A stretch of 64,000 bases of DNA from JABDQZ01 sp050049775 (GTDB lineage Bacteria; Pseudomonadota; Gammaproteobacteria; Chromatiales; Chromatiaceae), in the NCBI GenBank assembly GCA_050049775.1, contig JASFVP010000010.1, positions 7,370 to 71,369 of the forward strand, written 5' to 3'. The notes under the pieces were generated by a model that made no database searches, was not told where the DNA came from, and saw nothing but the letters and a program-made list of their open reading frames with translations. The position numbers and the translations under genes are program-made. Shown one piece after another: positions 43,301 through 53,941 of this stretch (within the stretch, counting starts at the first letter, position 1; each line of letters begins with the position of its first letter).

Positions 43301-44505
43301 AGCACCACGACGATCGCTGGACGGAAGGCGCGAAATGCCAGCAGCACCAGGAAAAACACAAAGCCGGTGGCGACAAACAGTTTGAAGATCAGGCTGTTGA
43401 CCTTGTCATCCGCGGTCTTGCCGTAGTTACGGGTAACACTGACTTCAACGTTGGACGGAATACTGATGCCCTTGAGTTTATCGACACGTTCGATGATGTC
43501 ATTGGCCACCGAAACGCCATTGGTGCCCTCTTTCTTGGCGATGGCGATGGTCACGGCCGGCACGCCGACCACCTGCTTGCCATTCTCGGTGTCGCGGCCG
43601 GAGTAATAGGCGACCAGCTGGTTGGCGTCTTCCGGTCCCTGAGTGACGCTGGCGACGTCATGCACATACACCGGGATGTCGTTATAGGTACCGACCACCA
43701 GTTGGCTGACGTCATCGGCCGAACGCAGGAAAGAACCGGTCACTACCGTCAGGCGGGAACCGGAACGCTCGACGCCCCCGGCGCTATGTTCGGAATTGGC
43801 GGTGCGGATGGTTTCCGCTACCTGGTCGAGACTGATGCCATAACCGGACAGGCGCTCCGGGAATACCTCGACACGCACCTGCTCGGCACGGCCGCCAACC
43901 ACAAAGGTTTTGCCGGTCTCGGGGATTTCCTTGATGCTCTGGATCACATCGTGCGCCAGCTTGCGCAACAGGCCGTCGTCGACATCCGGCACGCCGTTCT
44001 GGTCAAGATCCCGGGAATACAGCGTCAGGGTCACGACCGGCACATCATCGATGGAAATCGGTTTGACCAACGGTTGTGACACGCCCGGCGGCACGATGTC
44101 CTGGTTCGACGCCAGCTTGTCGTTGACCTTGACCAGCGACGGCCCCATCTGTTCGCCGACCTCAAACTGCACCGTGACCATGCCCTGGCCGCGCTGCGAC
44201 GCCGAATACACGTGTTTGACGCCGGGGATCTCGAACATGATGCGTTCCAGCGGACCCATGGCGAGATTGGCTACTTCGGCGGCGGATGCCCCCTTGTATT
44301 CGACCATGATGTCGACCATCGGCACCGAGATCTGCGGGTCTTCCTGGCGTGGCGTCATGATCAGGCCGAGCAGACCCATCATCAGCATGGCGATGAACAG
44401 CAGCGGCGATAACGGTGATTCGATGAAAAAGCGCGCGGTCTTGCCGGCAATGCCGAGGTGCGCCTGTTCAGGTGTGGATTCCTGAGACGATCCCGGTTGA
44501 TTCAT
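40396..44505 (-). CDS. RND efflux permease with 200-residue Gly-rich and H1-like tail
   Basis: This 1369-residue protein has an AcrB-type permease core (1 to about 1090) with TM1 (FIESPLSPLLFIAMLMMG), porter domains, and the TM4 proton relay GILVDDAIVVVEN (two Asp). An extra membrane helix (about 1135-1168, LLLRIWGKVIAVLLFTFYAV) and a 200-residue tail (1170-1369) follow. The tail is Gly/Pro-rich at first (1179-1219) and then Lys/Ala/Thr-rich with KKTAKKTVSKK, KKTTSRKPTARKP and GKKTVSKKT repeats, as in histone H1-like and AlgP proteins. Such a tail is unusual in RND permeases. With a 13th helix it would lie in the periplasm if the topology is otherwise standard. It is translated after a 23-codon ORF that overlaps its start. 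Outer-membrane partner not seen. Confidence 0.9.
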   Translation of the reverse strand: MNQPGSSQESTPEQAHLGIAGKTARFFIESPLSPLLFIAMLMMGLLGLIMTPRQEDPQISVPMVDIMVEYKGASAAEVANLAMGPLERIMFEIPGVKHVYSASQRGQGMVTVQFEVGEQMGPSLVKVNDKLASNQDIVPPGVSQPLVKPISIDDVPVVTLTLYSRDLDQNGVPDVDDGLLRKLAHDVIQSIKEIPETGKTFVVGGRAEQVRVEVFPERLSGYGISLDQVAETIRTANSEHSAGGVERSGSRLTVVTGSFLRSADDVSQLVVGTYNDIPVYVHDVASVTQGPEDANQLVAYYSGRDTENGKQVVGVPAVTIAIAKKEGTNGVSVANDIIERVDKLKGISIPSNVEVSVTRNYGKTADDKVNSLIFKLFVATGFVFFLVLLAFRAFRPAIVVVLVIPVVLLMTIFGAWLMGYTVDRVSLFALIFSIGILVDDAIVVVENIYRRWLEAGKTDTPTAIDAVREVGNPTILATLTVIGALLPMGYVTGMMGPYMEPIPVLGSVAMAISLFAAFVFTPWLAISKWLRPSMRFLEQAEEREHAESEKLERMYRRLLEPLIESRSKQRLFSLGMWGFFLVTCSFFYFNWVAVKMLPLDNKPEFSVVLDLPEGSALPTTANMAHQMARKIRKLPEVTAVQVYAGTAKPFDFNGMVRHYYLRKESWQAELQVQLLDKHERARSSHEIAVQARELLQPIVEGTGVKFAVVEMPPGPPVLQSVVAEVHGPDNPTRKQVAQDLTRLFEEAESLRDVDNYIRDPYDYWRFKVDNEKASRRGISVDTINRNLSMALGGVMLGDVKQHAGHEPVNILIQVPLAERSQITRLGDLPIHSKNGQTLPLRELGEFQLVQEEDIIYHKDLRPVEYVTADVGGELGAPVYGMFQVQDALKAAEYVTPDGVKLGTDAGSINWFDTPENDHRSAIEWTGEWTVTFETFRDMGKAFGVALVVIYILVVWEFGNFRIPALIMAPIPLTLLGIIPAHMLFFQMGWGGEFTATSMIGWIALAGIIVRNSILLVDFSIHEVQKGTPVTEAVILACKTRTRPIMITALALVCGSSVIFFDPIFQGMAISLASGVMVSTILTLIVIPLGCIKASDSLIEVAAAGMPPGESIPMTEIMGKRKQKKPARQPQKPAHAMPLLLRIWGKVIAVLLFTFYAVRGIGLLLLQLLPKKKKVAVADGPSDEPDPGAGPGSGGIGGPGNSSSGTTGPLGGAGGSAGGPQNAVNQAAAVPADTVNKAATSKTVTKKAASKKKVAAKSARKKTAKKTVSKKTPAAGRKKTTSRKPTARKPVGKKTVSKKTSAENIVEKKADTPVEDKPQQAAQNGHKTPLNGIKPNKLNGFGLAVQKKPVGRRGIKLKSMTDLDNKSGLN

Positions 44506-44573
44506 GAGTTGTCGTGTCCGTGCTCAAACATGTTGTTCTGTTGTTTGTCGTTTTCCGTATGCTTCACTGACAT
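44502..44573 (-). CDS. 23-codon ORF between adaptor and RND permease
   Basis: Minus-strand ATG at 44573 starts 2 nt after the adaptor stop (44576) and reads MSVKHTENDKQQNNMFEHG plus four residues to a TGA at 44502-44504. That TGA overlaps the permease ATG (44503-44505) as ATGA. The permease frame is closed upstream by its own TGA, so this is not a permease extension. The arrangement would couple permease translation to the small ORF. The peptide is polar, with three His; whether it is functional or only a coupling device is not known. Confidence 0.45.
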   Translation of the reverse strand: MSVKHTENDKQQNNMFEHGHDNS

Positions 44574-44575
44574 GG

Positions 44576-45733
44576 TTATTGGCTGACAATCGCATCGCCG
44601 GATGACCAGCCGGCGGAAATACTGGTTTTCGGATTGGCCAGCACCTGCTCACCGGCTTTCACACCGGACAGCACACTGGTGTAACCACGGCCGAGTTCCT
44701 CACCGACACGGATCAGGCGCAGTTCCGGATTACCGTCCTTGCCCTTAACATAAACCCCCGGCAGGCTGCCGTTGTAACGGATGGCCGAGGTCGGAATCAC
44801 CGGCAACTCGGTCGACGGCGCATTGAAATCCGGCACCAGCACCTTGGCGTACATGCCAGGCGCGGAAATACCCTGGGGCAAATCGAACTTGACCTTGATG
44901 GTGTGGCGCTGGGCATCGGCCATCGGATAAATCTGTGCGACACGCACCGGCACACGCTGCTTGCTGATATCCAGTTCGGCCAGCAGCATCATACCGTCGG
45001 TCAGTCCGGGGCTCAGGCGCGACGGCACATCCACGACAATCTGCAGGTATTCGAGGCTGGCGAACTGTAACAGTTGCTGGCCCGGCTGCACCGTGTCGCC
45101 GACTTCCACAAATTTCTTCATAATGACGCCTTCAAACGGCGCCACACTCTTGGCGTCGCGCATCTTGGCATCGAGCGCCTGGATTTCGGCCTGCGCCTGC
45201 ACGATCGACATCTTGGCCTGTTCGATGCGCGTTTGCGACGCGTACAGATCGGCGCCACGCTCGGCGCTGCGGCTGCGCGTGCCCATGAAACCTTCCATCG
45301 GCTTGGTGAACATCTGGTCAAACAGGTTTGGTACACCCATGCCGCCCATCGACTGGCTCGATTGCGGCGAATAATACTCACGGGTGTACTGCACACCGGC
45401 ATTGCGCAGCGACGACTCGGCATTGGCCAGCTGCGCATAGGCGGCATTGCTCTTGGCCTGCAGCTCGGACTCGTCGAGCGCCACCAGCAGCACTTTTTCT
45501 TCAAAGCTGTCGCCTTCGATACCGGCAATGAACTTGACGCGACCCGGTAACTGGGCCGCCAGGGTGACCTCTTTGAACGGCACCACGGTACCGCCCAGGG
45601 AGACCGTCGGGATGTCGCGCGACAACTGCACCGGTGCATATTGCTCTTCTGCTGCGACAGCCGGAGTCACTACAAATGGCATGGCGATTGCCAATCCCAG
45701 CGTGAGTGACAAAATATTCTTTTTCATCCGCAT
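44576..45733 (-). CDS. RND periplasmic adaptor (membrane fusion protein)
   Basis: This 385-residue adaptor has a signal peptide (MRMKKNILSLTLGLAIAMPFVVTPAVAA), barrel-sandwich halves (GRVKFIAGIEGDSFEEKVLLVALD and FEGVIMKKFVEVGDTVQPGQQL), a helical hairpin containing a distinctive Gly/Met loop (SSQSMGGMGVPNLFDQMF), a beta-barrel domain and a C-terminal membrane-proximal part. It connects the permease to an outer-membrane channel that is not encoded here. MRMKKN at 45733 is chosen for the signal peptide; an ATG at 45766 would add a polar extension. Its promoter is the nrdA-like element at 45826-45921. Confidence 0.9.
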   Translation of the reverse strand: MRMKKNILSLTLGLAIAMPFVVTPAVAAEEQYAPVQLSRDIPTVSLGGTVVPFKEVTLAAQLPGRVKFIAGIEGDSFEEKVLLVALDESELQAKSNAAYAQLANAESSLRNAGVQYTREYYSPQSSQSMGGMGVPNLFDQMFTKPMEGFMGTRSRSAERGADLYASQTRIEQAKMSIVQAQAEIQALDAKMRDAKSVAPFEGVIMKKFVEVGDTVQPGQQLLQFASLEYLQIVVDVPSRLSPGLTDGMMLLAELDISKQRVPVRVAQIYPMADAQRHTIKVKFDLPQGISAPGMYAKVLVPDFNAPSTELPVIPTSAIRYNGSLPGVYVKGKDGNPELRLIRVGEELGRGYTSVLSGVKAGEQVLANPKTSISAGWSSGDAIVSQ

Positions 45734-46258
45734 TGATTCAGAACCTGTTTTGTTTTGTGGCCACAAACAGCTTGCTTTTTTGTTTTTTTACTGCGGTATT
45801 CACATGTAGGAACACCTGAACTTAAACACAATATATACGCTTTTTGGCCATAGTCAACCACTATATCTTGTGCATAAGGCGTTCAATCATCGTTTACAAC
45901 TTGTGTGAAATCTGTGGATAACTTTAATTCCTACGACGAGTTGATTTCAAATCAACGACTTACAAAATACATACAGAATTTGCGTGAAAAAACGAATCTT
46001 GTGCCTTGCCCACAATAGGACGCAAAGCTTGCCCGAGAGTTTGATGGTCGGCTGTGAACTGCTGCTCAGTCTGTCGGGTTGTGGCTGTTGTTTTGACCCG
46101 GCGCATCAGACTACGATCTTCGCGGCATGGCAAAAAACGAATTTTTATCAACTGGAAAATTTTTCTGCGGTTGACAAGCGCGGGCAAAAAAGCCGACATT
46201 GTCATGAGCATCTAAAAAGAACAACGACCGTGACTGCATCACCAAGGAGCCAGCAATC
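45734..46258. other. Intergenic region between adaptor and GTPase genes
   Basis: This 525-bp gap holds the RND promoter (45826-45921) in its left part. The right part (about 45930-46230) has a few antisense and forward small frames with no Shine-Dalgarno, no family resemblance and Cys/His-rich composition, and I take them as chance. The AAGGAG ahead of the GTPase start is at 46241-46246. I see no RNA gene or repeat here. Confidence 0.6.
45826..45921 (-). promoter_or_regulatory. nrdA-like promoter of the RND operon: DnaA box and two NrdR boxes
   Basis: Read on the minus strand: a perfect DnaA box TTATCCACA (complement of 45913-45921), NrdR-type box GCACAAGATATAGTGG (complement of 45858-45873), -35 TTGACT (45852-45857), 16-bp spacer, -10 TATATT (45830-45835), and a second NrdR-type box (complement of 45826-45841). 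The two NrdR boxes start 32 bp apart, three helical turns. The same elements in the same spacing precede nrdA. Over two blocks of 25 and 17 bp, separated by a 12-bp linker of equal length, 41 of 42 positions agree with the nrdA promoter. Confidence 0.85.
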
Positions 46259-47788
46259 ATGCATGCAGCAAGCCCGATTATCGAACATCGCCTGAAACAC
46301 CTGGAAACCCATTTGCAGCAGGAAAACCCGGTGTTGCTCAACACGGTGCAGAGTTTTCGCCTGCTCGACCAGGTGGCGTACCGCAGCGGCCTGCTGGATA
46401 TCGAGGAATCCTACGCCATGCAGATTCCCTGGTGGCCGCTGATTTCCGTGCTCGGCACCTTCTCCGCCGGCAAGTCGTCGTTCATTAACCATTATCTGCA
46501 GTTCCCGTTGCAGCGCAGCGGCAACCAGGCGGTCGACGACAAATTCACCGTCATTTGCTACAGCCGCGAGAAAAACGCCCATTCGCTGCCGGGCGTGGCG
46601 CTCGACGCGGATCCGCGTTTCCCGTTTTACCAGATCAGCGACGAAATCGAACTGGTGGCAACCGGCGAAGGCCAGCGCATCGACTCCTACCTGCAGCTCA
46701 AGACCTGCCCGACCGAGCAATTGCGCGGCAAAATCATCATCGACTCGCCGGGATTCGACGCCGACGCCCAGCGCACCTCGACCCTGCGCATCACCGATCA
46801 CATCATCGACCTGTCGGACCTGGTGCTGGTGTTTTTTGACGCACGCCATCCCGAACCCGGCGCCATGCGCGACACGCTCGACCACCTGGTGACCAATACC
46901 ATCAAGCGCTCCGACTCCGGCAAGTTCCTGTATATCCTCAACCAGATCGACATCACCGCGCGCGAGGACAACCCGGAAGAAGTCGTCGCCGCCTGGCAGC
47001 GCGCCATGGGTGAACGCGGCCTGACGGCGGGACGCTTTTACACTATCTACAATCCGGACCTGGCGTTGCCGATCGACGACGACTCGCTGCGTGAACGTTT
47101 TGAACGCAAGCGCAACAAGGACCTCAACGAAATTCACGAGCGCATGAACCAGGTGGAAGTGGAGCGCGCCTACCGCATCGTCGGCACACTGGAGAAAACC
47201 GCTTCCGACATCGAGGAAAAAGCCATCCCTGCGGTTCAGAATGCCCTGACTCACTGGCGCAAGCGCGTGCTGATCGCCGACGGCTTCATTTATGGCCTGC
47301 TGCTGGTCGGCCTGGTCGCACTCAGCATCAGGCTCGATTACTGGGATGGCCTGCGTTTTCAGCCCGACTGGCTGGAAGGCTTCCTGGCCAGTCCCGGCAA
47401 AATGTTTTTCAGTGCGCTGGCGCTGTATCTGGCGCTGCTGCTGATTCACTTTGGCATGCGCGGCCTGATGGCCAAGTCGATGCTGAAATCACTGGCCGAC
47501 ACCAACAAGAAACTCGAAATCCGCGGCAGTATCGTCAACGCCTTCAAGCGCAGCACCTCGCCCTGGCGCAGCATCTTCCGCAACACACCGGCCGGCTGGG
47601 GACGTCGCTCCAGACGCCAGTTATCAAAAGTGCTGGAAGACGCCGACAATTATGTGCAGACGCTCAACGACAAATTCACCAACCCGTCCGGCAATGACCT
47701 CAGCCCCGTGTTGAACAAGGCACCGGATATTCAATTGCCGGACGACCCGGAATTATCCAGACGTCCCGAAGACGCCACCCTCAACTGA
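46259..47788 (+). CDS. Dynamin-like membrane GTPase
   Basis: This 509-residue protein has a GTPase domain with G1 GTFSAGKSS (66-74), G3 DSPGFD, and G4 NQID. Behind it are helical segments and two membrane helices (about 339-358 and 384-403), with a basic C-terminal region (FKRSTSPWRSIFRNTPAGWGRRSRR). This is the layout of bacterial dynamin- or EHD-like proteins that bind and remodel membrane. It stands next to the RND operon, divergently. A strong AAGGAG is 12 nt upstream of the start. A specific role is not inferable. Confidence 0.82.
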   Translation: MHAASPIIEHRLKHLETHLQQENPVLLNTVQSFRLLDQVAYRSGLLDIEESYAMQIPWWPLISVLGTFSAGKSSFINHYLQFPLQRSGNQAVDDKFTVICYSREKNAHSLPGVALDADPRFPFYQISDEIELVATGEGQRIDSYLQLKTCPTEQLRGKIIIDSPGFDADAQRTSTLRITDHIIDLSDLVLVFFDARHPEPGAMRDTLDHLVTNTIKRSDSGKFLYILNQIDITAREDNPEEVVAAWQRAMGERGLTAGRFYTIYNPDLALPIDDDSLRERFERKRNKDLNEIHERMNQVEVERAYRIVGTLEKTASDIEEKAIPAVQNALTHWRKRVLIADGFIYGLLLVGLVALSIRLDYWDGLRFQPDWLEGFLASPGKMFFSALALYLALLLIHFGMRGLMAKSMLKSLADTNKKLEIRGSIVNAFKRSTSPWRSIFRNTPAGWGRRSRRQLSKVLEDADNYVQTLNDKFTNPSGNDLSPVLNKAPDIQLPDDPELSRRPEDATLN

Positions 47789-47830
47789 ATAAAGAGACAA
47801 GCTGGCTGACAGGCCAGCGTGGCAGAAACG

Positions 47831-48756
47831 ATGCGAATCGGCGTTGACCTCGGCGGCACCAAAATCGAAGCCGCCGCGCTCGATCGCAACGGCGAGATTG
47901 TGCTGCGCCAACGCCATGCCACACCCCAAGGCGATTATGCCGCCACACTGGACGTCATCCGCAAACTGGTGTCACAACTGGAAGCCGAGCTGCAATGCCG
48001 CGCAAGTGTCGGCATCGGCATTCCGGGTTCCGTCTCACCGCAGTCCGGCCTGATCCGCAACGCCAATTCAACCTCCTGATCGGCCAGCCCGTGCAACAGG
48101 ACCTGGAACGTCTGCTGCAGCGCGAGGTGCGCCTGGCCAATGATGCCAACTGTTTTGCCTTGTCTGAAGCCGTCGATGGCGCGGCGGCGGATGCGCATAG
48201 CGTATTTGGCGTCATCATCGGCACCGGCGCCGGCGGCGGCATCGTCATCAATAAACAACTGCACAACGGCGCCAATCGCATCGCCGGCGAATGGGGACAC
48301 AATGCGCTGCCCTGGCCCGATGCCGATGAGTTACCCGGTCCGCCCTGCTATTGCGGCAAGCACGGCTGTATCGAAACCTTTTTGTCGGGTCCGGGATTTA
48401 GCCTGGCTTACCGGCAAAGCCATCCACAGCAGGCCAGCCCCGATGCCGCCAGCATTGTGCAACGGGCACGCGACGGCGAAGCTGCGGCCGTGCAGGCGCT
48501 AGCGCGTTATCAGCTACGCCTGGCCAAAAGCCTCGCCTCGATCATCAATGTACTTGACCCCGATGTCATCGTGCTCGGTGGGGGCATGTCCAATATCTCC
48601 GAACTGTATGAACAAGTCCCCAGGCTGTGGAACGACTTTGTGTTTGCCGATCGAGTCAACACACGTTTGCTCCCACCATTACACGGTGATTCCAGCGGCG
48701 TGCGCGGCGCCGCCTGGCTGTGGCCGCAAACCGATGGACTTGATGCATATCCTTGA
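47831..48756 (+). pseudogene. ROK-family sugar kinase disrupted by a frameshift
   Basis: The N-terminal frame (47831 to TGA at 48077-48079) has the ROK phosphate motif GVDLGGTKIEAAALD and stops right after RNANSTS. Family homology continues without loss in another frame from about 48062: LIGQPVQQDLERLLQR, LANDANCFALSEA, IGTGAGGGIVIN, GEWGHNALPW, and the zinc motif CYCGKHGCIETF. One missing base near 48066-48078 explains it: a C or G restored in ACCTCCTG would give a continuous 308-residue kinase. It resembles bacterial fructokinase or N-acetylglucosamine kinase. It may be a true pseudogene, a recent mutation or a sequencing error; there is no slippery run that clearly suggests programmed shifting. 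GTG at 47819 is an alternative start. Confidence 0.8.
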
Positions 48757-48819
48757 CTTTCATGGCCTGCCCTTCCAAGATGCCGTGGAAATTTGCTGTG
48801 TTATCCATTTGTCACGCCC

Positions 48820-49887
48820 ATGTCACAAACACCCGCCATCCCACCTGTTACTGTTCCCAAGCACCCGGTCTGGCCGGAACAGACTGAAGCACAGAAACAG
48901 CAGCAGAAGCAGCGCATCAAACAAATGCTGCAAGAGCAGAATGCTGTGCTGGTGGCGCATTATTATGTGGATGGTGATCTGCAGGAACTGGCGGAAGAAA
49001 CCGGCGGCTGCGTTGCCGACTCGCTGGAAATGGCGCGCTACGGCACCACCACCACGGCCGACAAGCTGATCGTCTGCGGCGTGCGCTTCATGGGCGAAAC
49101 CGCCAAGATCCTCAACCCGGAAAAAACCGTGTTAATGCCCGACCTCGGTGCCACCTGTTCGCTTGACGAAGGCTGCCCGGCGGACCTGTTTAGCGAATTC
49201 TGCGACCAGCATCCGGATCACACCGTGGTGGTCTACGCCAATACTTCGGCGGCGGTAAAAGCACGCGCCGACTGGATGGTGACTTCCGGCATCGCCTTGC
49301 CGATCGTGCAGCACTTGGCCAGTCAGGGTAAAAAAATCCTCTGGGCGCCGGACAAACACCTTGGCGCTTATGTGCAAAAAATCAGTGGCGCCGACATGCT
49401 GTTCTGGGAAGGTTCCTGTGTGGTGCACGAGGAATTCAAGTCGGTTGCACTGGAACGGCTCAAACGTCTGCACCCGGACGCGGCGGTGCTGGTGCATCCG
49501 GAATCGCCGGACAATGTCATCGAACAGGCCGATGTGGTCGGCTCCACCACGGCATTGATCAAGGCCGTGGCCGAAATGCCGCAACAGGAATTCATTGTCG
49601 CCACCGACGACGGCATTTTCTGGAAAATGCACCAAGTCGCGCCGGACAAGAAATTGTTTTCCGCACCTACCGTCGGCGAAGGCGCCACCTGTGAATCCTG
49701 CGCGCACTGCCCGTGGATGGCGATGAACGCATTGCAGAATCTCGAGGCACTGTTGCTGAACCCGAGCAACAAAAACGAAATCTTCATCGACCCTGCCATT
49801 CGCGAGCGTGCCGTCGTGCCGATTCAGCGCATGCTCGATTTTGCCGCCACGCACAACATCAGCGGCAAATATCAACAAACCGGATGA
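48820..49887 (+). CDS. nadA: Quinolinate synthase NadA
   Basis: This 355-residue 4Fe-4S enzyme condenses iminoaspartate and dihydroxyacetone phosphate for NAD synthesis. The motif GGCVADSLEMARYG, VCGVRFMGETAKILNPEKTVL, the Cys-bearing ATCSLDEGCPADLF, WEGSCVVHEEF and GATCESCAHCPWMAMN supply the expected cluster cysteines. A start at 48820 (MSQTPAIPP) gives normal length; 48793 is an alternative. No nadB or nadC nearby. The stop overlaps the next start (ATGA). Confidence 0.95.
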   Translation: MSQTPAIPPVTVPKHPVWPEQTEAQKQQQKQRIKQMLQEQNAVLVAHYYVDGDLQELAEETGGCVADSLEMARYGTTTTADKLIVCGVRFMGETAKILNPEKTVLMPDLGATCSLDEGCPADLFSEFCDQHPDHTVVVYANTSAAVKARADWMVTSGIALPIVQHLASQGKKILWAPDKHLGAYVQKISGADMLFWEGSCVVHEEFKSVALERLKRLHPDAAVLVHPESPDNVIEQADVVGSTTALIKAVAEMPQQEFIVATDDGIFWKMHQVAPDKKLFSAPTVGEGATCESCAHCPWMAMNALQNLEALLLNPSNKNEIFIDPAIRERAVVPIQRMLDFAATHNISGKYQQTG

Positions 49888-50258
49888 ACAGCTATTTACT
49901 GCTGAAGTCGATTCACCTGCTCACAATCGGCCTCAGTTTGACGGGATTCCTGCTCAGGGCCTGGTGGCGTTTCACTACGCCTGAACGCTTGCAGCAGCGT
50001 TTTGTCAGAATCGCACCGCACATTAACGACAGCCTGCTGCTGTTAAGCGGGATTGGCCTGACGCTGGTGATACAGCAATATCCGGTCACGCATCACTGGC
50101 TGACCATCAAACTGCTGCTATTACTGCTCTATATTGCAGCCGGCACTGTGGTGTTGAAGACGCGTTTCGGGCGCAAACAATCCTTGCTTGCCTTCCTGGT
50201 TGCCATTGCCGCTTTTGCCAGCATGCTGCTGGTCGCACTGAATCATCACGACATCTAG
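49884..50258 (+). CDS. SirB2-family small membrane protein
   Basis: This 124-residue inner-membrane protein has four helices (about 5-24, 43-62, 67-86 and 97-117). The opening MNSYLLLKSIHLLTIGLSLTGF and PHINDSLLLLSGIGL are typical of the SirB family, whose function is unknown. It is ATGA-coupled to nadA, an arrangement that may reflect shared transcription rather than function. Confidence 0.82.
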   Translation: MNSYLLLKSIHLLTIGLSLTGFLLRAWWRFTTPERLQQRFVRIAPHINDSLLLLSGIGLTLVIQQYPVTHHWLTIKLLLLLLYIAAGTVVLKTRFGRKQSLLAFLVAIAAFASMLLVALNHHDI

Positions 50259-50297
50259 CGGCGGCAATCGATCAGGTCGTCAACCTCGCCGTGTTAA

Positions 50298-50525
50298 TCA
50301 GGCGCTGTGTTTGAGTTCCTTGTCCCGATAATGCGGATCACGCCAGCAGGCCGGCAGGTTTTCATCGGACAGGAAGGTCACGGCATCCTTACGGAAGGTT
50401 TCCGGTTCCTGCATTTCTTCACCAAAGTGATAGCGGCCGACGATGGTGTCACGGAAGGGGTCAAACAAATCGGACAGACTCAATACCTCAACCATATGGC
50501 CGGTGCTTTTTTCTTTCAGGTACAT
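50298..50525 (-). CDS. Small conserved-looking cytosolic protein
   Basis: This 75-residue acidic protein starts at 50525 with GGAGGGT Shine-Dalgarno 7 nt upstream. It reads MYLKEKSTGHMVEVLSLSDLFDP, then DTIVGRYHFGEEMQEPETFRK and CWRDPHYRDKELKHSA. There is no signal peptide or membrane helix. The opening resembles small proteins that cover a hydrophobic patch, but I recognise no family. A single NrdR-like box stands 250 bp upstream of its start. Confidence 0.65.
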   Translation of the reverse strand: MYLKEKSTGHMVEVLSLSDLFDPFRDTIVGRYHFGEEMQEPETFRKDAVTFLSDENLPACWRDPHYRDKELKHSA

Positions 50526-50776
50526 GATTCAACCCTCCTCAATAATGTTTTTTCTAAATGGCAGGCAATCGGCTGACCACCGGCCCTCTATTAAAATTAT
50601 AGTTGAGCCGGACTGGCATCGTACACAGGCCAGGTCAAGCAAAGCCGTTTCCGCTGGAATTTTTTTACCGCCAACAGCAAAAAATGCCACCGCTTTTCAC
50701 AATGGTTTTTCCACAGCCTGTCGAATCATTCACAGGAAAAATTTTTGCTTTTTCGTGGCTATTTTTTTTTGCGATA

Positions 50777-50792
50777 CCACCATATCTTGTGG
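50777..50792. promoter_or_regulatory. Isolated NrdR-like box
   Basis: CCACCATATCTTGTGG at 50777-50792 keeps the CxATATxTxG core of the NrdR consensus, and its ends CCAC/GTGG pair. It lies 134 bp upstream of the nrdA box pair, with no second box beside it, so it is a weak or accessory site, or chance. The same core in the RND box at 45858-45873 reads CCACTATATCTTGTGC. Confidence 0.45.
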
Positions 50793-50861
50793 TTAAGATA
50801 CTGCTCAAACCACTATTTATAAATGCCTGATTTAGCAAGATTAAGCCTTGCCCCATCACAG

Positions 50862-50958
50862 TTATCCACAGCATACACACAGTTTTCAAACCTGATTTAA
50901 ATACGATTATGCACAAGATATTGTGGTTGACATGCCCGAAACAGCGTATATATTGTGT
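50862..50958 (+). promoter_or_regulatory. nrdA promoter with DnaA box and two NrdR boxes
   Basis: A perfect DnaA box TTATCCACA (50862-50870) is followed by NrdR box 1 GCACAAGATATTGTGG (50911-50926), -35 TTGACA (50927-50932), a 16-bp spacer, -10 TATATT (50949-50954), and NrdR box 2 AGCGTATATATTGTGT (50943-50958). The boxes begin 32 bp apart, as is known for NrdR repression of RNR genes, and cover the -10 and the upstream edge of the -35. DnaA control of nrdAB is known in E. coli. Predicted transcription start is near 50961. Confidence 0.88.
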
Positions 50959-51033
50959 TTTAACTGAGAGTGAACACGCAACGTGTCACCCGTTTGGTAA
51001 TAACAATATATTCAAGGACCCCCAGGAGGAGCG

Positions 51034-53916
<2,883 letters not shown>

Positions 53917-53941
53917 GGCCAGGCATAACGATTTTGTCAGT

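Larger units (their letters stand above)
50526..51033. other. Intergenic region upstream of nrdA
   Basis: This 508-bp gap is AT-rich and holds the nrdA promoter (50862-50958) and an upstream NrdR-like box (50777-50792). Small frames in 50307-50916 lie on both strands with no Shine-Dalgarno and I do not accept them. A T-rich tract runs 50762-50770. No RNA gene is evident. Confidence 0.6.

Noticed and set aside
42451..44079. 542-residue frame on the plus strand over the RND permease gene
   Set aside because: It is antisense to a complete permease with all expected motifs; its His/Gln/Arg-rich product is what the complementary strand of this codon use gives, and there is no Shine-Dalgarno or family resemblance.
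45984..46295. 103-residue plus-strand frame in the gap before the dynamin-like GTPase
   Set aside because: There is no Shine-Dalgarno, the composition is irregular, and it runs into the GTPase start with its AAGGAG signal; judged chance.
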